64,000 nt of DNA from Xenophilus sp. E41 (GTDB lineage: Bacteria; Pseudomonadota; Gammaproteobacteria; Burkholderiales; Burkholderiaceae_C). The position numbers and the translations under genes are program-made. The stretch lies in assembly GCF_003671765.1 (NCBI RefSeq), contig NZ_QPIB01000005.1, forward strand, positions 321,731 through 385,730, in the 5' to 3' direction. The notes under the pieces were generated by a model. The model saw only the letters and a program-made list of their open reading frames with translations, did not search any database and was not told the DNA's origin. Below, piece by piece: positions 8,698-17,537 of this stretch; position 1 is the first letter of the stretch; each line of letters opens with the position of its first letter.

Positions 8698-8976
8698 TCA
8701 GGCGCTCGGCGGCACGTACCCCTGCGCCACGTCCGCGCCATCGCCGAAGAAGTGCTTCTCCATCTGGCGCGCCAGGTACTGGCGGGCACGCTGGTCCGCC
8801 AGGTTCAGGCGGTTCTCGTTGACCAGCATGGTCTGCTGCTTGAGCCAGGCGGCCCAGGCTTCCTTGCTGACGTTCTCCCAGATGCGCTTGCCCAGCTCGG
8901 TGTGGGGCGGGTAGGGGGGGAGATCGAGCCCTTCGGCCTCTCGGCCGAGCTTGATGCAGTGGACCATGCGTGCCAT
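8698..8976 (-). CDS. yggX: Probable Fe(2+)-trafficking protein YggX
   Basis: A 92-residue cytosolic protein with hallmark YggX segments: [18 protein letters not shown] at the N-terminus, [20 protein letters not shown] in the middle and [11 protein letters not shown] at the end. The Cys at residue 7 and the length match the family. YggX is known to protect iron-sulfur clusters and aid resistance to superoxide in enteric bacteria. The divergent gene on the right is the sulfate-binding protein at 9129, with an AT-richer 152-bp region between them that should hold both promoters. Confidence 0.95.
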   Translation of the reverse strand: MARMVHCIKLGREAEGLDLPPYPPHTELGKRIWENVSKEAWAAWLKQQTMLVNENRLNLADQRARQYLARQMEKHFFGDGADVAQGYVPPSA

Positions 8977-9128
8977 TGCGGTGCCTCTTCGGTGTGGGTG
9001 GGCGGCGGGCGCTGGGCCGGCCGCTTAGTTGATTTCGCTATTTAGAACTGAAAACTCGGTCGTTCCAGTTTCTTTATGCGTTCTTGAGAATGCAAGGCAT
9101 CGACGTTATGCCTTTTTCGAGCACAAAC

Positions 9129-10172
9129 ATGAACCTCCGCCGCGACTTTATCAAGCTTTCCCTGCTGGCCGCCGCGGCCTCGGGCCTGACCCTGACGGCA
9201 TCGTTGCCGGCCGTGGCGCAGGTGCAAGGCAACACCGTCAACCTGCTCAACGTCTCCTACGACCCGACGCGCGAGCTCTACGTCGACTACAACAAGGCCT
9301 TCGCCAAGTACTGGAAGGGCAAGACCGGCCAGGACGTGGTGGTCAAGCAATCGCACGGGGGCTCGGGCAAGCAGGCGCGCTCGATCATCGACGGGCTGGA
9401 AGCCGACGTCGCCACGCTGGCGCTGGCCGGCGACACCGACGCGCTGGTCAGCCACGGCGGCCTGGTCAAGCCCGACTGGCAGAAGCGCCTGCCGCACAAC
9501 AGCTCGCCCTACACCTCGACCATCGTGTTCCTGGTGAAGAAGGGCAACCCCAAGGGCCTGAAGGACTGGGACGACCTGGTCAAGCCGGGCGTGCAGGTCA
9601 TCACGCCAAACCCCAAGACCTCGGGCGGCGCGCGCTGGAACTACCTGGCGGCCTGGGAATTCGCCAAGCGCAAGTACGGCGGTGATGCCAAGGCAAAGGA
9701 CTTCGTCGGCAACCTGTTCAAGAACGTGCCGGTGCTCGACACGGGCGCGCGCGGCAGCACGATCACCTTCGTGCAGCGCGGCGTGGGCGACGTGCTGCTG
9801 GCCTGGGAGAACGAGGCCTTCCTGGCGCTGAAGGAGTTCGGTCCCGACAAGTTCGAGATCGTCGTGCCCTCGATTTCCATCCTGGCCGAGCCGGCCGTGA
9901 CCGTGGTCGACAAGTTCGCCGACAAGCACGGCACCCGCGCGGTGGCCGAGGAATACCTCAAGTACTGGTACACCGACGAAGGACAGGACATCGCCGGCCG
10001 CAACTACTACCGCCCGACCGCCGACAAGGCCAAGGCGAAGTACGCCAACCAGTTCCCCAAGCTGGCGCTCTTCACCATCGACGAGGCCTTCGGTGGCTGG
10101 ACGCAGGCCGACAAGGCGCACTTCGCCGACGGCGGCAGCTTCGACCAGATCTACACCAACAAGCAGAAGTAG
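9129..10172 (+). CDS. sbp: Sulfate/thiosulfate ABC transporter substrate-binding protein (stand-alone copy)
   Basis: A 347-residue periplasmic binding protein. The start at 9129 gives a Tat-like signal ([15 protein letters not shown]) cleaved near AVAQ at residue 31; longer in-frame starts at 9084 and 9108 would bury it. Family motifs include [26 protein letters not shown] and [19 protein letters not shown], which binds sulfate through main-chain NH groups. No CysTWA genes follow, so it must work with the transporter encoded at 48218-51255 or elsewhere. It opens the sulfur island and is separated from ssuE by a dispersed repeat. Sulfur-limitation control through CysB is expected but not visible. 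Confidence 0.92.
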   Translation: MNLRRDFIKLSLLAAAASGLTLTASLPAVAQVQGNTVNLLNVSYDPTRELYVDYNKAFAKYWKGKTGQDVVVKQSHGGSGKQARSIIDGLEADVATLALAGDTDALVSHGGLVKPDWQKRLPHNSSPYTSTIVFLVKKGNPKGLKDWDDLVKPGVQVITPNPKTSGGARWNYLAAWEFAKRKYGGDAKAKDFVGNLFKNVPVLDTGARGSTITFVQRGVGDVLLAWENEAFLALKEFGPDKFEIVVPSISILAEPAVTVVDKFADKHGTRAVAEEYLKYWYTDEGQDIAGRNYYRPTADKAKAKYANQFPKLALFTIDEAFGGWTQADKAHFADGGSFDQIYTNKQK

Positions 10173-10202
10173 GTCGCGGCATGCGGGGGCCGGAGTGGCC
10201 TC

Positions 10203-10260
10203 TGCCATTGATTCCATGGCTGGTAGCGCTCGTCCGGCGGGCGCTGCAGGCCGATTTCGT
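10203..10260 (-). repeat. Dispersed ~60-nt intergenic repeat, copy B (compensatory stem change)
   Basis: Read on the minus strand it runs GAAATCGGCCTGCAGCGCCC, an AGCGC/GCGCT hairpin, then GCCATGGAATCAATGGC. The terminal stem here is GCCAT/ATGGC instead of the usual GCTAT/ATAGC, so both sides changed together. It fills the space between sbp and ssuE and is inverted relative to both genes. Confidence 0.75.
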
Positions 10261-10283
10261 CCCTAATCTCCTGAGAGCGTCCG

Positions 10284-10871
10284 ATGTCTGTGCTGTTGCT
10301 GGCGGGTAGCCCGTCCTCGCCGTCGCGGTCCACCGCGCTGCTCGACGCCGTGGCCGACCGGCTGGCGCGCCGCGGCGTGGCCACCGACGCGCTGGCCGTG
10401 CGCGACCTGCCGGCCGCGGCCCTGCTGGCGGCCGACACCAGCCACCACAGCGTGCAACTGGCCGTCGACCGCATCGCGAAAGCACAGGCCATCGTCGTGG
10501 CCACGCCGGTCTACAAGGCGGCCTACAGCGGCCTGCTGAAGGTCTTCCTCGACCTGCTGCCGCAGACCGCACTGCGCGGCAAGGCCGTGCTGCCGCTGGC
10601 CACGGGCGGCAGCCCGCACCACATGCTGGCGCTGGACTACGCGCTGCGGCCGGTGCTCAACGCGCTGGGTGCGCGGCACATCCTGCCCGGCGTCTACGCG
10701 AGCGATGCCCAGGTCACGCTCACGCCCGAAGGGGCCTACCAGTTGCAGGTCGAGCTGTTCGACCGCCTCGCCGAGGCCGTCGACACGCTGGCGGCCGAGG
10801 GGTTGAAGCTCGGCCCGCGCGCGGCCGCCTTCGAGCCGGTGCACTTCTCGCAGGTGCGATGTAGCGTGTGA
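10284..10871 (+). CDS. ssuE: NAD(P)H-dependent FMN reductase SsuE
   Basis: A 195-residue flavodoxin-fold reductase that supplies FMNH2 to the alkanesulfonate monooxygenase SsuD. The N-terminal phosphate-binding loop is LLAGSPSSPSRSTALLDAV, and the FMN-contact region VVATPVYKAAYSGLLKVFLD is characteristic of SsuE, as is LPLATGGSPHHMLALDYALRP. Length matches the family (about 190 aa). It is the first gene of the ssu cluster but is parted from the first ssuA by 121 bp that holds a GGCAAGG/CCTTGCC hairpin at 10951-10970 without a T-run, so transcription may continue or may be attenuated there. Confidence 0.93.
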   Translation: MSVLLLAGSPSSPSRSTALLDAVADRLARRGVATDALAVRDLPAAALLAADTSHHSVQLAVDRIAKAQAIVVATPVYKAAYSGLLKVFLDLLPQTALRGKAVLPLATGGSPHHMLALDYALRPVLNALGARHILPGVYASDAQVTLTPEGAYQLQVELFDRLAEAVDTLAAEGLKLGPRAAAFEPVHFSQVRCSV

Positions 10872-10992
10872 GGCGAGGGCGGCCTCGCGCCGCCGCCTGC
10901 GCCTCGCGCTTCTCCACCCTCCCGCATTCCCTCCGCGCGGCCCGCTGCGCGGCAAGGGCAGAGCCTTGCCCGAAGAAACACGCTGAACCGCC

Positions 10993-12015
10993 ATGCCTCC
11001 CATCCTCACCGACCACTTTCCTGCCGCACAACCGCGATCGCGCCTGCAGGTCTTCATCGATTTCCTCGTCGCCCTCGTGCTGGTGGCGGCGATCGCGCTC
11101 GTCAGTTCCTTCCTCGTCGCCACCTCGGCGCACGCGCAGGCCGCCAAGGAACTGCGCATCGGCTACCAGAAGTCGGCCAGCCTGTTCGTGCTGCAGAAGG
11201 CGCAGGGCACCCTGGAGAAGCAGCTCGCCCCGCTGAACGTCGGCGTGAAGTGGGTCGAGTTCCCGGCCGGGCCGCAGCTGCTCGAAGGCCTGAACGTCGG
11301 CGCCGTCGACGTCGGCTTCGTGGGCGAGGCGCCGCCGATCTTCGCCCAGGCCGCGGGCGCCAAGTTCGTGTACATCGGCTTCGATCCTGCCGCACCGCGC
11401 GCCGAGGCGATCCTGGTCAGCAAGGATTCGCCAATCCGCACGGTGGCCGATCTCAAGGGCAAGAAGGTCGCGCTCAACAAGGGCAGCAATGTGCACTTCC
11501 TGCTCGTCAACCAACTGGAGAAGGCGGGCCTGAAGCTCGGCGACATCCAGCCCGTGTACCTCGCACCCGCCGACGGCCGCGCCGCCTTCGAGAGCAAGGC
11601 CGTGGACGCATGGGTCATCTGGGACCCGTTCCAGGCCGCCGCCGAGAAGGCGATCGGCGCGCGCGTGCTCGCCGACGGCACGCCCGGCGTGGTCAACAAC
11701 TACCAGTACTACCTGGCCGAGCGCGGCTACGCGCAGAAGAACCCGAAGGTCATCCAGGCGCTGTTCGACGACGCGGTGACACAGGGCATCTGGCTCAAGA
11801 AAAACCTGCGCCAGGCGGCCGAGCTGATCGCGCCGCTGCAGGGCCTGCCGGTGGACGTGGTGGAACTCGCGCTGCGCCGCTACGAGTTCAACGTCAAGCC
11901 GATCACCCGCGAGGTGGCGGCCGACCAGCAAAAGATCGCCGACACCTTCTACGAGCTCAAGCTCATTCCGAAGGCCATCAAGGTGAGCGACGCCGTGTTG
12001 CTCGGCCAGCCCTGA
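10993..12015 (+). CDS. ssuA: Aliphatic sulfonate-binding periplasmic protein SsuA, paralogue 1
   Basis: A 340-residue binding protein of the SsuA/TauA family. It has an unusually long N-terminal part with a hydrophobic segment (FLVALVLVAAIALVSSFLVA) ending near AHAQ at about residue 49. The mature domain starts ELRIGYQKSASLFVLQKAQG and contains [18 protein letters not shown] and [18 protein letters not shown], typical of the family. It delivers alkanesulfonates to the SsuBC transporter. Two more ssuA genes follow in the same operon; this copy shares more of its C-terminal end (KLIPKAIKVSD) with the ancestral form of the third. Ligand differences are unknown. Confidence 0.92.
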   Translation: MPPILTDHFPAAQPRSRLQVFIDFLVALVLVAAIALVSSFLVATSAHAQAAKELRIGYQKSASLFVLQKAQGTLEKQLAPLNVGVKWVEFPAGPQLLEGLNVGAVDVGFVGEAPPIFAQAAGAKFVYIGFDPAAPRAEAILVSKDSPIRTVADLKGKKVALNKGSNVHFLLVNQLEKAGLKLGDIQPVYLAPADGRAAFESKAVDAWVIWDPFQAAAEKAIGARVLADGTPGVVNNYQYYLAERGYAQKNPKVIQALFDDAVTQGIWLKKNLRQAAELIAPLQGLPVDVVELALRRYEFNVKPITREVAADQQKIADTFYELKLIPKAIKVSDAVLLGQP

Positions 12016-12040
12016 GAAGCACTCCGACGGAGAAATTGCC

Positions 12041-13006
12041 ATGACCCTGCACCCATCCCTGTCCCGCCGCGGCCTGCTCAAGGGGGCCGCCGCGCTCGCG
12101 CTGCCCGCCGTGGCCGGCGCACCGGCCTTCGCCCAGGGCGCCGCACGCGAACTGCGCATCGGCAACCAGAAGGGCTACCTCAGCCTGCTCAAGGGCCGCG
12201 GCGCGCTGGAGCAGCGCCTCGCCCCGCTCAAGGTGTCGGTCAAATGGACCGAGTTCACCGCCGGCCCGGTGCAGCTGGAAGCGCTGAACGTCGGCTCGAT
12301 CGACTTCGGCGACGTCGGCGAGGCGCCGCCCATCTTCGCGCAGGCTGCCGGCGCGCCGCTGGCCTACGTGGCGGCCACCGTGCCGCGCCCGCAGTCCGAA
12401 GCCGTGCTGGTGCCCAAGGGTTCGGCCATTCGCAGCGTGGCGGATCTGAAGGGCAAGAAGGTCGCCTTCAACAAGGGCAGCAACGTCCACTACTTCCTGG
12501 TCAAGCTGCTGCAGAAGCACGGGCTGCAGTACGCGGACGTGAACGCCGTCTTCCTGCCGCCGGCCGACGCGCGCGCCGCCTTCGAGAAGGGCTCGATCGA
12601 CGCCTGGGTCATCTGGGACCCCTTCCTCGCCGCGGCCGAGAAGTCGCTCGATGCCAGGGTGCTGGCCGACGCCACGGGGGTGGTGGGCAACCGCGCCTAC
12701 TACTTCTCGTCGCTCGACTACGCGGCGAAGAACGCAGACGTGATCAAGGTGCTGATCGAGGAGCTCGACAAGGTCGACCAGTGGGGCAAGGACCACCGCG
12801 GCGAACTCGCGGGCGAGCTGGCGCAGATCTGGGGCCTGCCCAAGCCGGTGGTCGACGTGTCGATCGGGCGTTCGCAGTTCGGCACGGGGCCGATCACCAA
12901 GGCCATCCTGGGCGAGCAACAGCAGATCGCCGACACCTTCTTCGATCTCAAGCTGATCCCCAAGCGCATCAACGTGCTCGAGGCGGCGGCCCCGGGCCTG
13001 GCCTGA
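12041..13006 (+). CDS. ssuA: Aliphatic sulfonate-binding periplasmic protein SsuA, paralogue 2
   Basis: A 321-residue SsuA-family binding protein with a Tat-like signal ([19 protein letters not shown], cleavage near AFAQ at residue 31). The mature part shows [38 protein letters not shown] and [20 protein letters not shown], then ends [20 protein letters not shown]. It lies 25 bp after paralogue 1. The Tyr-Gln-Lys of most SsuA N-termini is Asn-Gln-Lys here, hinting at a changed ligand pocket. It is probably one of three alternative receptors feeding a single SsuBC transporter. Confidence 0.92.
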   Translation: MTLHPSLSRRGLLKGAAALALPAVAGAPAFAQGAARELRIGNQKGYLSLLKGRGALEQRLAPLKVSVKWTEFTAGPVQLEALNVGSIDFGDVGEAPPIFAQAAGAPLAYVAATVPRPQSEAVLVPKGSAIRSVADLKGKKVAFNKGSNVHYFLVKLLQKHGLQYADVNAVFLPPADARAAFEKGSIDAWVIWDPFLAAAEKSLDARVLADATGVVGNRAYYFSSLDYAAKNADVIKVLIEELDKVDQWGKDHRGELAGELAQIWGLPKPVVDVSIGRSQFGTGPITKAILGEQQQIADTFFDLKLIPKRINVLEAAAPGLA

Positions 13007-13017
13007 GGATCGAACGC

Positions 13018-13230
13018 ATGAGTTCCCGTTTCGCCGTTCCATCCTCGCCCGCCCAGCAGGCGCTGCGCGTGCTGGGCGTCACCGTGGTCGCCTGGGGCAT
13101 CAAGCTCCCTTCGGCCCATGCCGTGGCCCGCCGCGCGCCGCACGGCTACGTGCCGGCGCGGGCGCTGCGCCGGCTGGCCGCGGCGGGCGCCATCGCGCCA
13201 CCGGCGCGCCTTCTCGCGCATTCCTGGTAA
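13018..13230 (+). CDS. Small hypothetical protein in the ssu operon, 70 aa
   Basis: An ATG at 13018 is preceded by GAGGA about 8 nt upstream and opens 70 codons between ssuA paralogue 2 and ssuD, with gaps of 11 and 20 bp. The product begins [20 protein letters not shown] and is basic and Ala/Arg-rich, with a moderately hydrophobic stretch [18 protein letters not shown]. No family is recognised. Operon spacing and a ribosome site argue for expression; the Arg/Ala-rich tail resembles random high-GC coding and argues against. It could be a small transport or assembly factor or a non-functional remnant. Confidence 0.45.
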   Translation: MSSRFAVPSSPAQQALRVLGVTVVAWGIKLPSAHAVARRAPHGYVPARALRRLAAAGAIAPPARLLAHSW

Positions 13231-13250
13231 GCGCAAAGGACTTTGTTCCC

Positions 13251-14429
13251 ATGCAGATCTTCTGGTTCCTTCCCACCCACGGCGACAGCCGCTACCTCGG
13301 CAGCACCGAGGGCGCGCGCCCGGTCGACCTGGCCTACCTGCAGCAGGTGGCTGGCGCCGCCGACACCCTCGGCTACGAAGGCGTGCTCATTCCAACCGGC
13401 CGCTCCTGCGAAGACCCGTGGATCGTCGCGTCCAGCCTCATCGGCGCGACGAAGCGGCTGAAGTTCCTGGTCGCGGTGCGGCCGGGCCTGCACCAGCCGG
13501 CGCTGGCTGCGCGCATGGCCGCCAGCTTCGACCGGCTGTCGGGCGGGCGCCTGCTGGTCAACCTCGTCACCGGCGGGGACCGCGCGGAGCTGGAAGGCGA
13601 CGGCGTGTTCCTCGACCACGCCGCGCGCTACGAGCAGTCGGCCGAGTTCATCCGCATCTGGCGCGAGATCATCGCGCGCAGCCACGAGGGGCAGGCCTTC
13701 GACTACGACGGCCGGCACCTGCAGGTCAAGGGCGCCAAGCTGCTGTTCCCGCCGGTGCAGAAGCCGCACCCGCCGGTGTGGTTCGGCGGCTCGTCCGAGG
13801 CCGCACACGAGCTCGCGGCCGAGCAGGTCGACCGCTACCTGACCTGGGGCGAGACGCCCGACGAGGTGGCCAAGAAGGTCGCCGACGTGCGGGCGAGGGC
13901 GGAGGGCAAGGGCCGCCGCGTCGAGTTCGGCATCCGCCTGCACGTGATCGTGCGCGAGAGCGAGCAGGAGGCCTGGCAGGCCGCCGATTCGCTCATCAGC
14001 CGCGTCGACGATGCGACCGTGATCCGGGCGCAGGCCGCCTTCGCCAACATGGATTCGGAGGGACAGCGCCGCATGGCCGCCCTCCATCGCGGTGGCGCCA
14101 ACCGCAGCCGAGAGGCACTCGAGATCAGCCCGAACCTCTGGGCCGGCGTGGGCCTGGTGCGCGGCGGTGCCGGCACGGCCCTGGTCGGCAGTCCCGAGCA
14201 GGTCGCCGCCCGGATCGAGGACTACGCCTCGCTGGGCATCGACGCCTTCATCCTCTCGGGCTACCCGCACCTGGAGGAGGCCTACCGCTTCGCCGAGCTG
14301 GTGTTCCCCCTGCTGCCGCGGCGCGTGCAGCAGCGCCTGGGTGGATCGGGCAGTGGCTCGCTCACCGGCCCCTTCGGCGAGGTCGTCGCCAACGTCGACG
14401 CACCGTCGCGCCTGCGCGCGCAAAGCTAG
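13251..14429 (+). CDS. ssuD: FMNH2-dependent alkanesulfonate monooxygenase
   Basis: A 392-residue bacterial-luciferase-fold enzyme that uses FMNH2 and O2 to split C1-C14 alkanesulfonates into aldehyde and sulfite. Diagnostic parts are [20 protein letters not shown] at the start, [17 protein letters not shown] with the conserved Cys near residue 54, [19 protein letters not shown], and [14 protein letters not shown]. The C-terminal part contains [20 protein letters not shown]. Length is close to the E. coli protein (381). It lies between the small gene and ssuC, whose ATG is 2 bp past its stop. SsuE supplies the reduced flavin; sulfite goes on to assimilation. Confidence 0.96.
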   Translation: MQIFWFLPTHGDSRYLGSTEGARPVDLAYLQQVAGAADTLGYEGVLIPTGRSCEDPWIVASSLIGATKRLKFLVAVRPGLHQPALAARMAASFDRLSGGRLLVNLVTGGDRAELEGDGVFLDHAARYEQSAEFIRIWREIIARSHEGQAFDYDGRHLQVKGAKLLFPPVQKPHPPVWFGGSSEAAHELAAEQVDRYLTWGETPDEVAKKVADVRARAEGKGRRVEFGIRLHVIVRESEQEAWQAADSLISRVDDATVIRAQAAFANMDSEGQRRMAALHRGGANRSREALEISPNLWAGVGLVRGGAGTALVGSPEQVAARIEDYASLGIDAFILSGYPHLEEAYRFAELVFPLLPRRVQQRLGGSGSGSLTGPFGEVVANVDAPSRLRAQS

Positions 14430-14431
14430 TC

Positions 14432-15316
14432 ATGTCACACACCCCCAGTCTTCGCGCACTTCGTGTCGCTTCGCCAACCCCCTTGCAGGGGGCAACGCCA
14501 GCGGCCCGGCCAAGCCGGTTCCGCGGCGTTCCTGATCTTCGCATTCTGGCGTCGGCATTCGCCCACCGCCTCGTCCCCTGGCTCGTGCCCATCGGCCTCA
14601 TCGTCGCCTGGCAGATCGCCTCGTCGCTGGGCTGGCTGTCCACCCGCGTGCTTCCCGCTCCGATCGACGTGGTCAAGGCCGCGTGGTCGCTCACGGTGTC
14701 GGGCGAGCTCTGGACGCACGTCAAGGTCAGCGCCGGCCGTGCGCTGCTGGGCCTGGCCATCGGCGGCGGTGCCGGGCTGGTGCTGGGGCTGCTCACCGGC
14801 TCGGTGAAGTTCTTCGAGACGCTGCTCGACTCCACCATCCAGATGGTGCGCAACATCCCGGCGCTGGCGCTCATCCCGCTGGTGATCCTGTGGTTCGGCA
14901 TCGACGAGACGGCCAAGCTGTTCCTCATCAGCGTGTCGGTGTTCTTCCCGATCTACCTCAACACCTTCCACGGCATCCGCAACGTCGACCCGCAGCTCAT
15001 CGAGATGGGCCGCACCTACGGGCTCACGCGCTGGCAGCTGTATCGCGACGTGATCCTGCCCGGCGCGCTGTCGTCCATCCTTGTGGGCCTGCGCTTCTCG
15101 CTGGGGCTGATGTGGGTGATCCTGATCGTGGCCGAGACCATTTCGGCGCAGGCCGGCATCGGCTACCTGACGATGAACGCCCGCGAGTTCCTGCAGACCG
15201 ACGTGGTGCTGGTCGGCATCCTGCTCTATGCGCTGCTGGGCAAGCTGGCCGACGTGTTCGCACGGGCGCTGGAGCACTGGTGGCTGCGCTGGCATCCCGG
15301 CTACCAGGCGAAGTGA
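14432..15316 (+). CDS. ssuC: Alkanesulfonate ABC transporter permease SsuC
   Basis: A 294-residue inner-membrane permease. About six membrane segments are visible, including LVPWLVPIGLIVAWQIASSL, LLGLAIGGGAGLVLGLLTG and ILVGLRFSLGLMWVILIVAE. The EAA loop that docks on the ATPase is GRTYGLTRWQLYRDVILPGA. The start at 14432 follows the ssuD stop by 2 bp. The first 35 codons are odd: they are encoded by a hairpin-rich repeat (14434-14535), so this N-terminal tail differs from normal SsuC and is repeat-derived. A later start is possible, but no convincing one with a ribosome site is seen. Confidence 0.93.
   Translation: MSHTPSLRALRVASPTPLQGATPAARPSRFRGVPDLRILASAFAHRLVPWLVPIGLIVAWQIASSLGWLSTRVLPAPIDVVKAAWSLTVSGELWTHVKVSAGRALLGLAIGGGAGLVLGLLTGSVKFFETLLDSTIQMVRNIPALALIPLVILWFGIDETAKLFLISVSVFFPIYLNTFHGIRNVDPQLIEMGRTYGLTRWQLYRDVILPGALSSILVGLRFSLGLMWVILIVAETISAQAGIGYLTMNAREFLQTDVVLVGILLYALLGKLADVFARALEHWWLRWHPGYQAK
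14434..14535 (+). repeat. Hairpin-rich leader repeat forming the 5' coding end of ssuC
   Basis: The order is ACACCCCCA, then CTTCGCGCACTTCGTGTCGC, then the hairpin CCCCC-TTGCA-GGGGG, then CCGGC-CAA-GCCGG. The order CACCCCCA, TTCGCG, GTCGCT or ATCGCT, then a C-run/G-run hairpin recurs at 51258-51338 before dsbB, so the two are likely related. It is translated in frame as the SsuC N-terminal tail. Confidence 0.6.
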
Positions 15317-15326
15317 GGACGCAGCC

Positions 15327-16559
15327 ATGAAGAACATCCTTCGACCCACCCGCCGCGAGGCGCTCGGCATGGCCGCGGCGCTGGCCACCGGAGCCGCCTG
15401 GGGGCAGGGGGCCGCCGCTCAGACCGTGCGCATCGGCTACCAGAAGTCCTCCACGCTCGTCGCGGTGCTCAAGATCCAGGGCACGCTCGAGAAACAGTTC
15501 GCGCCGCTGGGCGTCAAGCCGAGCTGGCACGAGTTCACCAGCGGTCTGCCGCTGCTCGAGGCGCTCAACCTCGACAACGTGGACGTCAGCGCCGACGTGG
15601 CCGACACCGTGCCGGTGTTCGCGCAGGCCGCGGGCGCCAAGCTCACCTTCGTCGCGCAGGAGGCGCCGTCGCCCACGGCGCAGGCGATCCTGGTCAAGGC
15701 CGACTCGCCGCTGAAGACGCTGGGCGACCTCAAGGGCCGCAAGATCGGATTCGCCAAGGCCGCGGGCGTGCACTACCTGCTGCTGGCGGCGCTGGAGAAG
15801 GCCGGCCTGTCGTTCAAGGACATCGAACCGGCGTACCTCACGCCCGCCGACGGCCGGGCCGCCTTCGAGCGCGGCGCCATCGACGCCTGGGTGGTGTGGG
15901 ACCCTTTTCTTTCGGCCGCCGAACGCCAGTCGGGCGCCCGCGTGCTCGCCGACGGCACCGGGCTCGCGTCCTACCAGCGCTACTACCTGGCCAGCACCCG
16001 CTTCGCGCGCCTGCAGCCGCAGGTGCTGGGCGTGCTGTACGCCGAGCTCGAGAAGACCGGCCGCTGGGTCAAGCAGAACCCGCGCGACGCGGCCGCGCTG
16101 CTGGCGCCCTTCTGGGGCCTGGACGCCGCCATCGTCGAGCAGGCCAACGCCCGCCGCAGCTATGCCGTGCGCCCCGCCACCCGCGAGGTGATCGGCGAGC
16201 AGCAGCGCATCGCCGATGCCTTCTTCGCCGAGAAGCTGCTGCGCAGGAGCCTGTTCAGTGTCTCCAAGGGGTCGCGTTGGGGCGCAATCGGGATGCGCGT
16301 GGTGCCCGGTCGCGCCGCATGGGCTCATGCCCATGCAAGCGGACGGGTGCCGCGCGTGCCCGATTTCGCCCCAACCCGAAGGGCAGCCGCCTTGCCGGGC
16401 GTCCTGCGGCGTTGCAGCGCTTGCTCGCAGATTACTGCGAGCGGCGCACTGCGCCTTGCACGCCACCCGGCAAGGTGGCTGCGCGACCCCTTGGAGACAC
16501 TGAACAGGCTCCAGGCGGTGGACGCGCTCGACATCGACCTGTTCAAGCCGCCGGCCTGA
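15327..16559 (+). CDS. ssuA: SsuA paralogue 3 carrying an 89-codon in-frame repeat insertion
   Basis: The reading frame gives 410 residues, against about 321 for its relatives. The Tat-like signal is [15 protein letters not shown], with cleavage near AAAQ. Family blocks are [40 protein letters not shown] and [20 protein letters not shown], up to [12 protein letters not shown]. There the 267-bp inverted-repeat element (16246-16512) is inserted, keeping the frame, after which [14 protein letters not shown] ends the protein. Without the element the join would read KLLRKAVDALD, aligning with KLIPKAIKVSD of paralogue 1. The start at 15327 lies 10 bp past the ssuC stop with GAGGA upstream. Whether the extended protein still folds is unknown. 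Confidence 0.9.
   Translation: MKNILRPTRREALGMAAALATGAAWGQGAAAQTVRIGYQKSSTLVAVLKIQGTLEKQFAPLGVKPSWHEFTSGLPLLEALNLDNVDVSADVADTVPVFAQAAGAKLTFVAQEAPSPTAQAILVKADSPLKTLGDLKGRKIGFAKAAGVHYLLLAALEKAGLSFKDIEPAYLTPADGRAAFERGAIDAWVVWDPFLSAAERQSGARVLADGTGLASYQRYYLASTRFARLQPQVLGVLYAELEKTGRWVKQNPRDAAALLAPFWGLDAAIVEQANARRSYAVRPATREVIGEQQRIADAFFAEKLLRRSLFSVSKGSRWGAIGMRVVPGRAAWAHAHASGRVPRVPDFAPTRRAAALPGVLRRCSACSQITASGALRLARHPARWLRDPLETLNRLQAVDALDIDLFKPPA
16246..16512 (+). repeat. 267-bp structured element with 31-bp perfect terminal inverted repeats, copy 1
   Basis: Positions 16246-16276 are the exact reverse complement of 16482-16512 (31/31). The inner conserved tip reads TGTTCAGTGTCTCCAAGG. Two long internal hairpins peak at GCATGGGC-TCAT-GCCCATGC (16317-16336) and GCTCGCAG-ATTA-CTGCGAGC (16423-16442). 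The element encodes no transposase. Length is exactly 89 codons, and at least two plus-strand frames run through it without a stop. The second copy is at 41148-41414 in the opposite orientation. Confidence 0.9.
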
Positions 16560-16654
16560 TCGCCATGAAACCCGCCACCCGCCACCTGCGTGCCTTGTCG
16601 CTCTTCACCGAGTACGGCGCCTGGGAGGCGGCGGCCACCTGGAGTCCCGAACCC

Positions 16655-17503
16655 ATGAGCGCTGTCATCGACACCCCTGCCGTCCCCGACGCGAGCGCCT
16701 TGCCGATCGCCGGCGGCGTGAAGCTGGAGGCCCGCCACCTCGTCAAGCGCTACGGCGAACGCGAGGTGCTGCGCGACACGCAGCTGGCCATCGCGCCCGG
16801 CGAATTCATCGCCATCGTCGGCCGCAGCGGCTGCGGCAAGAGCACGCTGCTGCGCCTGATTGCGGGGCTGGAAGCGGCCAGCGGCGGCCAGCTCGTCACC
16901 GACGGCAAGCCCGTGGATGGCCTGCACGACGACACGCGCATCATGTTCCAGGAGGCGCGCCTGCTGCCCTGGAAGCGCGTGCTCGACAACGTCACGCTGG
17001 GGCTGCCGGCCGAGGCGCGAGGGCGCGGGCGCAAGGTCCTGGCGCAGGTCGGCCTGGCCGATCGCGAGAACGAATGGCCGGCGCGCCTGTCGGGCGGCCA
17101 GCGCCAGCGCGTGGCCCTGGCCCGTGCGCTCGTGCATCACCCGCGGCTGCTGCTGCTCGACGAGCCGCTGGGCGCACTCGACGCGCTCACCCGCATCGAG
17201 ATGCACCGCCTCATCGAGGGCCTGTGGCAGCAGCACCGCTTCACCGCGTTGCTGGTCACGCACGACGTGCAGGAAGCCGTCGCTCTGGCCGACCGCGTGA
17301 TCCTGATCGAGGACGGCCGCATCGCGCTGGACGAGCGCATCGCGCTGGCGCGCCCGCGCTCGCAGGGCGACGCGGCCTTTGCGGCGATCGAGAAACGCAT
17401 CCTCGACCGGGTGTTGCAGAAGCCCGCGGCCGACAAGGCCGAACCCGCCAACGATGCCCACTGGCCCGACTCGCCCGCGCACACGCTGCGCTGGGCCGTG
17501 TGA
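16655..17503 (+). CDS. ssuB: Alkanesulfonate ABC transporter ATP-binding protein SsuB
   Basis: A 282-residue ATPase of the nitrate/sulfonate/taurine class. Walker A is GRSGCGKST near residue 55, the Q-loop is [10 protein letters not shown], the signature [15 protein letters not shown], and Walker [13 protein letters not shown], followed by the H-loop VTHDV. The start at 16655 is chosen because GGAG lies 10 nt upstream and the protein then has the expected length; an in-frame ATG at 16565 would add 30 unrelated residues. A C-terminal extension ([17 protein letters not shown]) follows the core. It energises SsuC for import of ligands delivered by the three SsuA proteins. Confidence 0.93.
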   Translation: MSAVIDTPAVPDASALPIAGGVKLEARHLVKRYGEREVLRDTQLAIAPGEFIAIVGRSGCGKSTLLRLIAGLEAASGGQLVTDGKPVDGLHDDTRIMFQEARLLPWKRVLDNVTLGLPAEARGRGRKVLAQVGLADRENEWPARLSGGQRQRVALARALVHHPRLLLLDEPLGALDALTRIEMHRLIEGLWQQHRFTALLVTHDVQEAVALADRVILIEDGRIALDERIALARPRSQGDAAFAAIEKRILDRVLQKPAADKAEPANDAHWPDSPAHTLRWAV

Positions 17504-17537
17504 GCGTGTTGTTGCCCAACCCCTGAAAGGAAGTCGC

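Noticed and set aside
16565-16654. Earlier start for ssuB adding 30 residues
   Set aside because: No ribosome site precedes it and the extra residues do not match SsuB; GGAG supports 16655.
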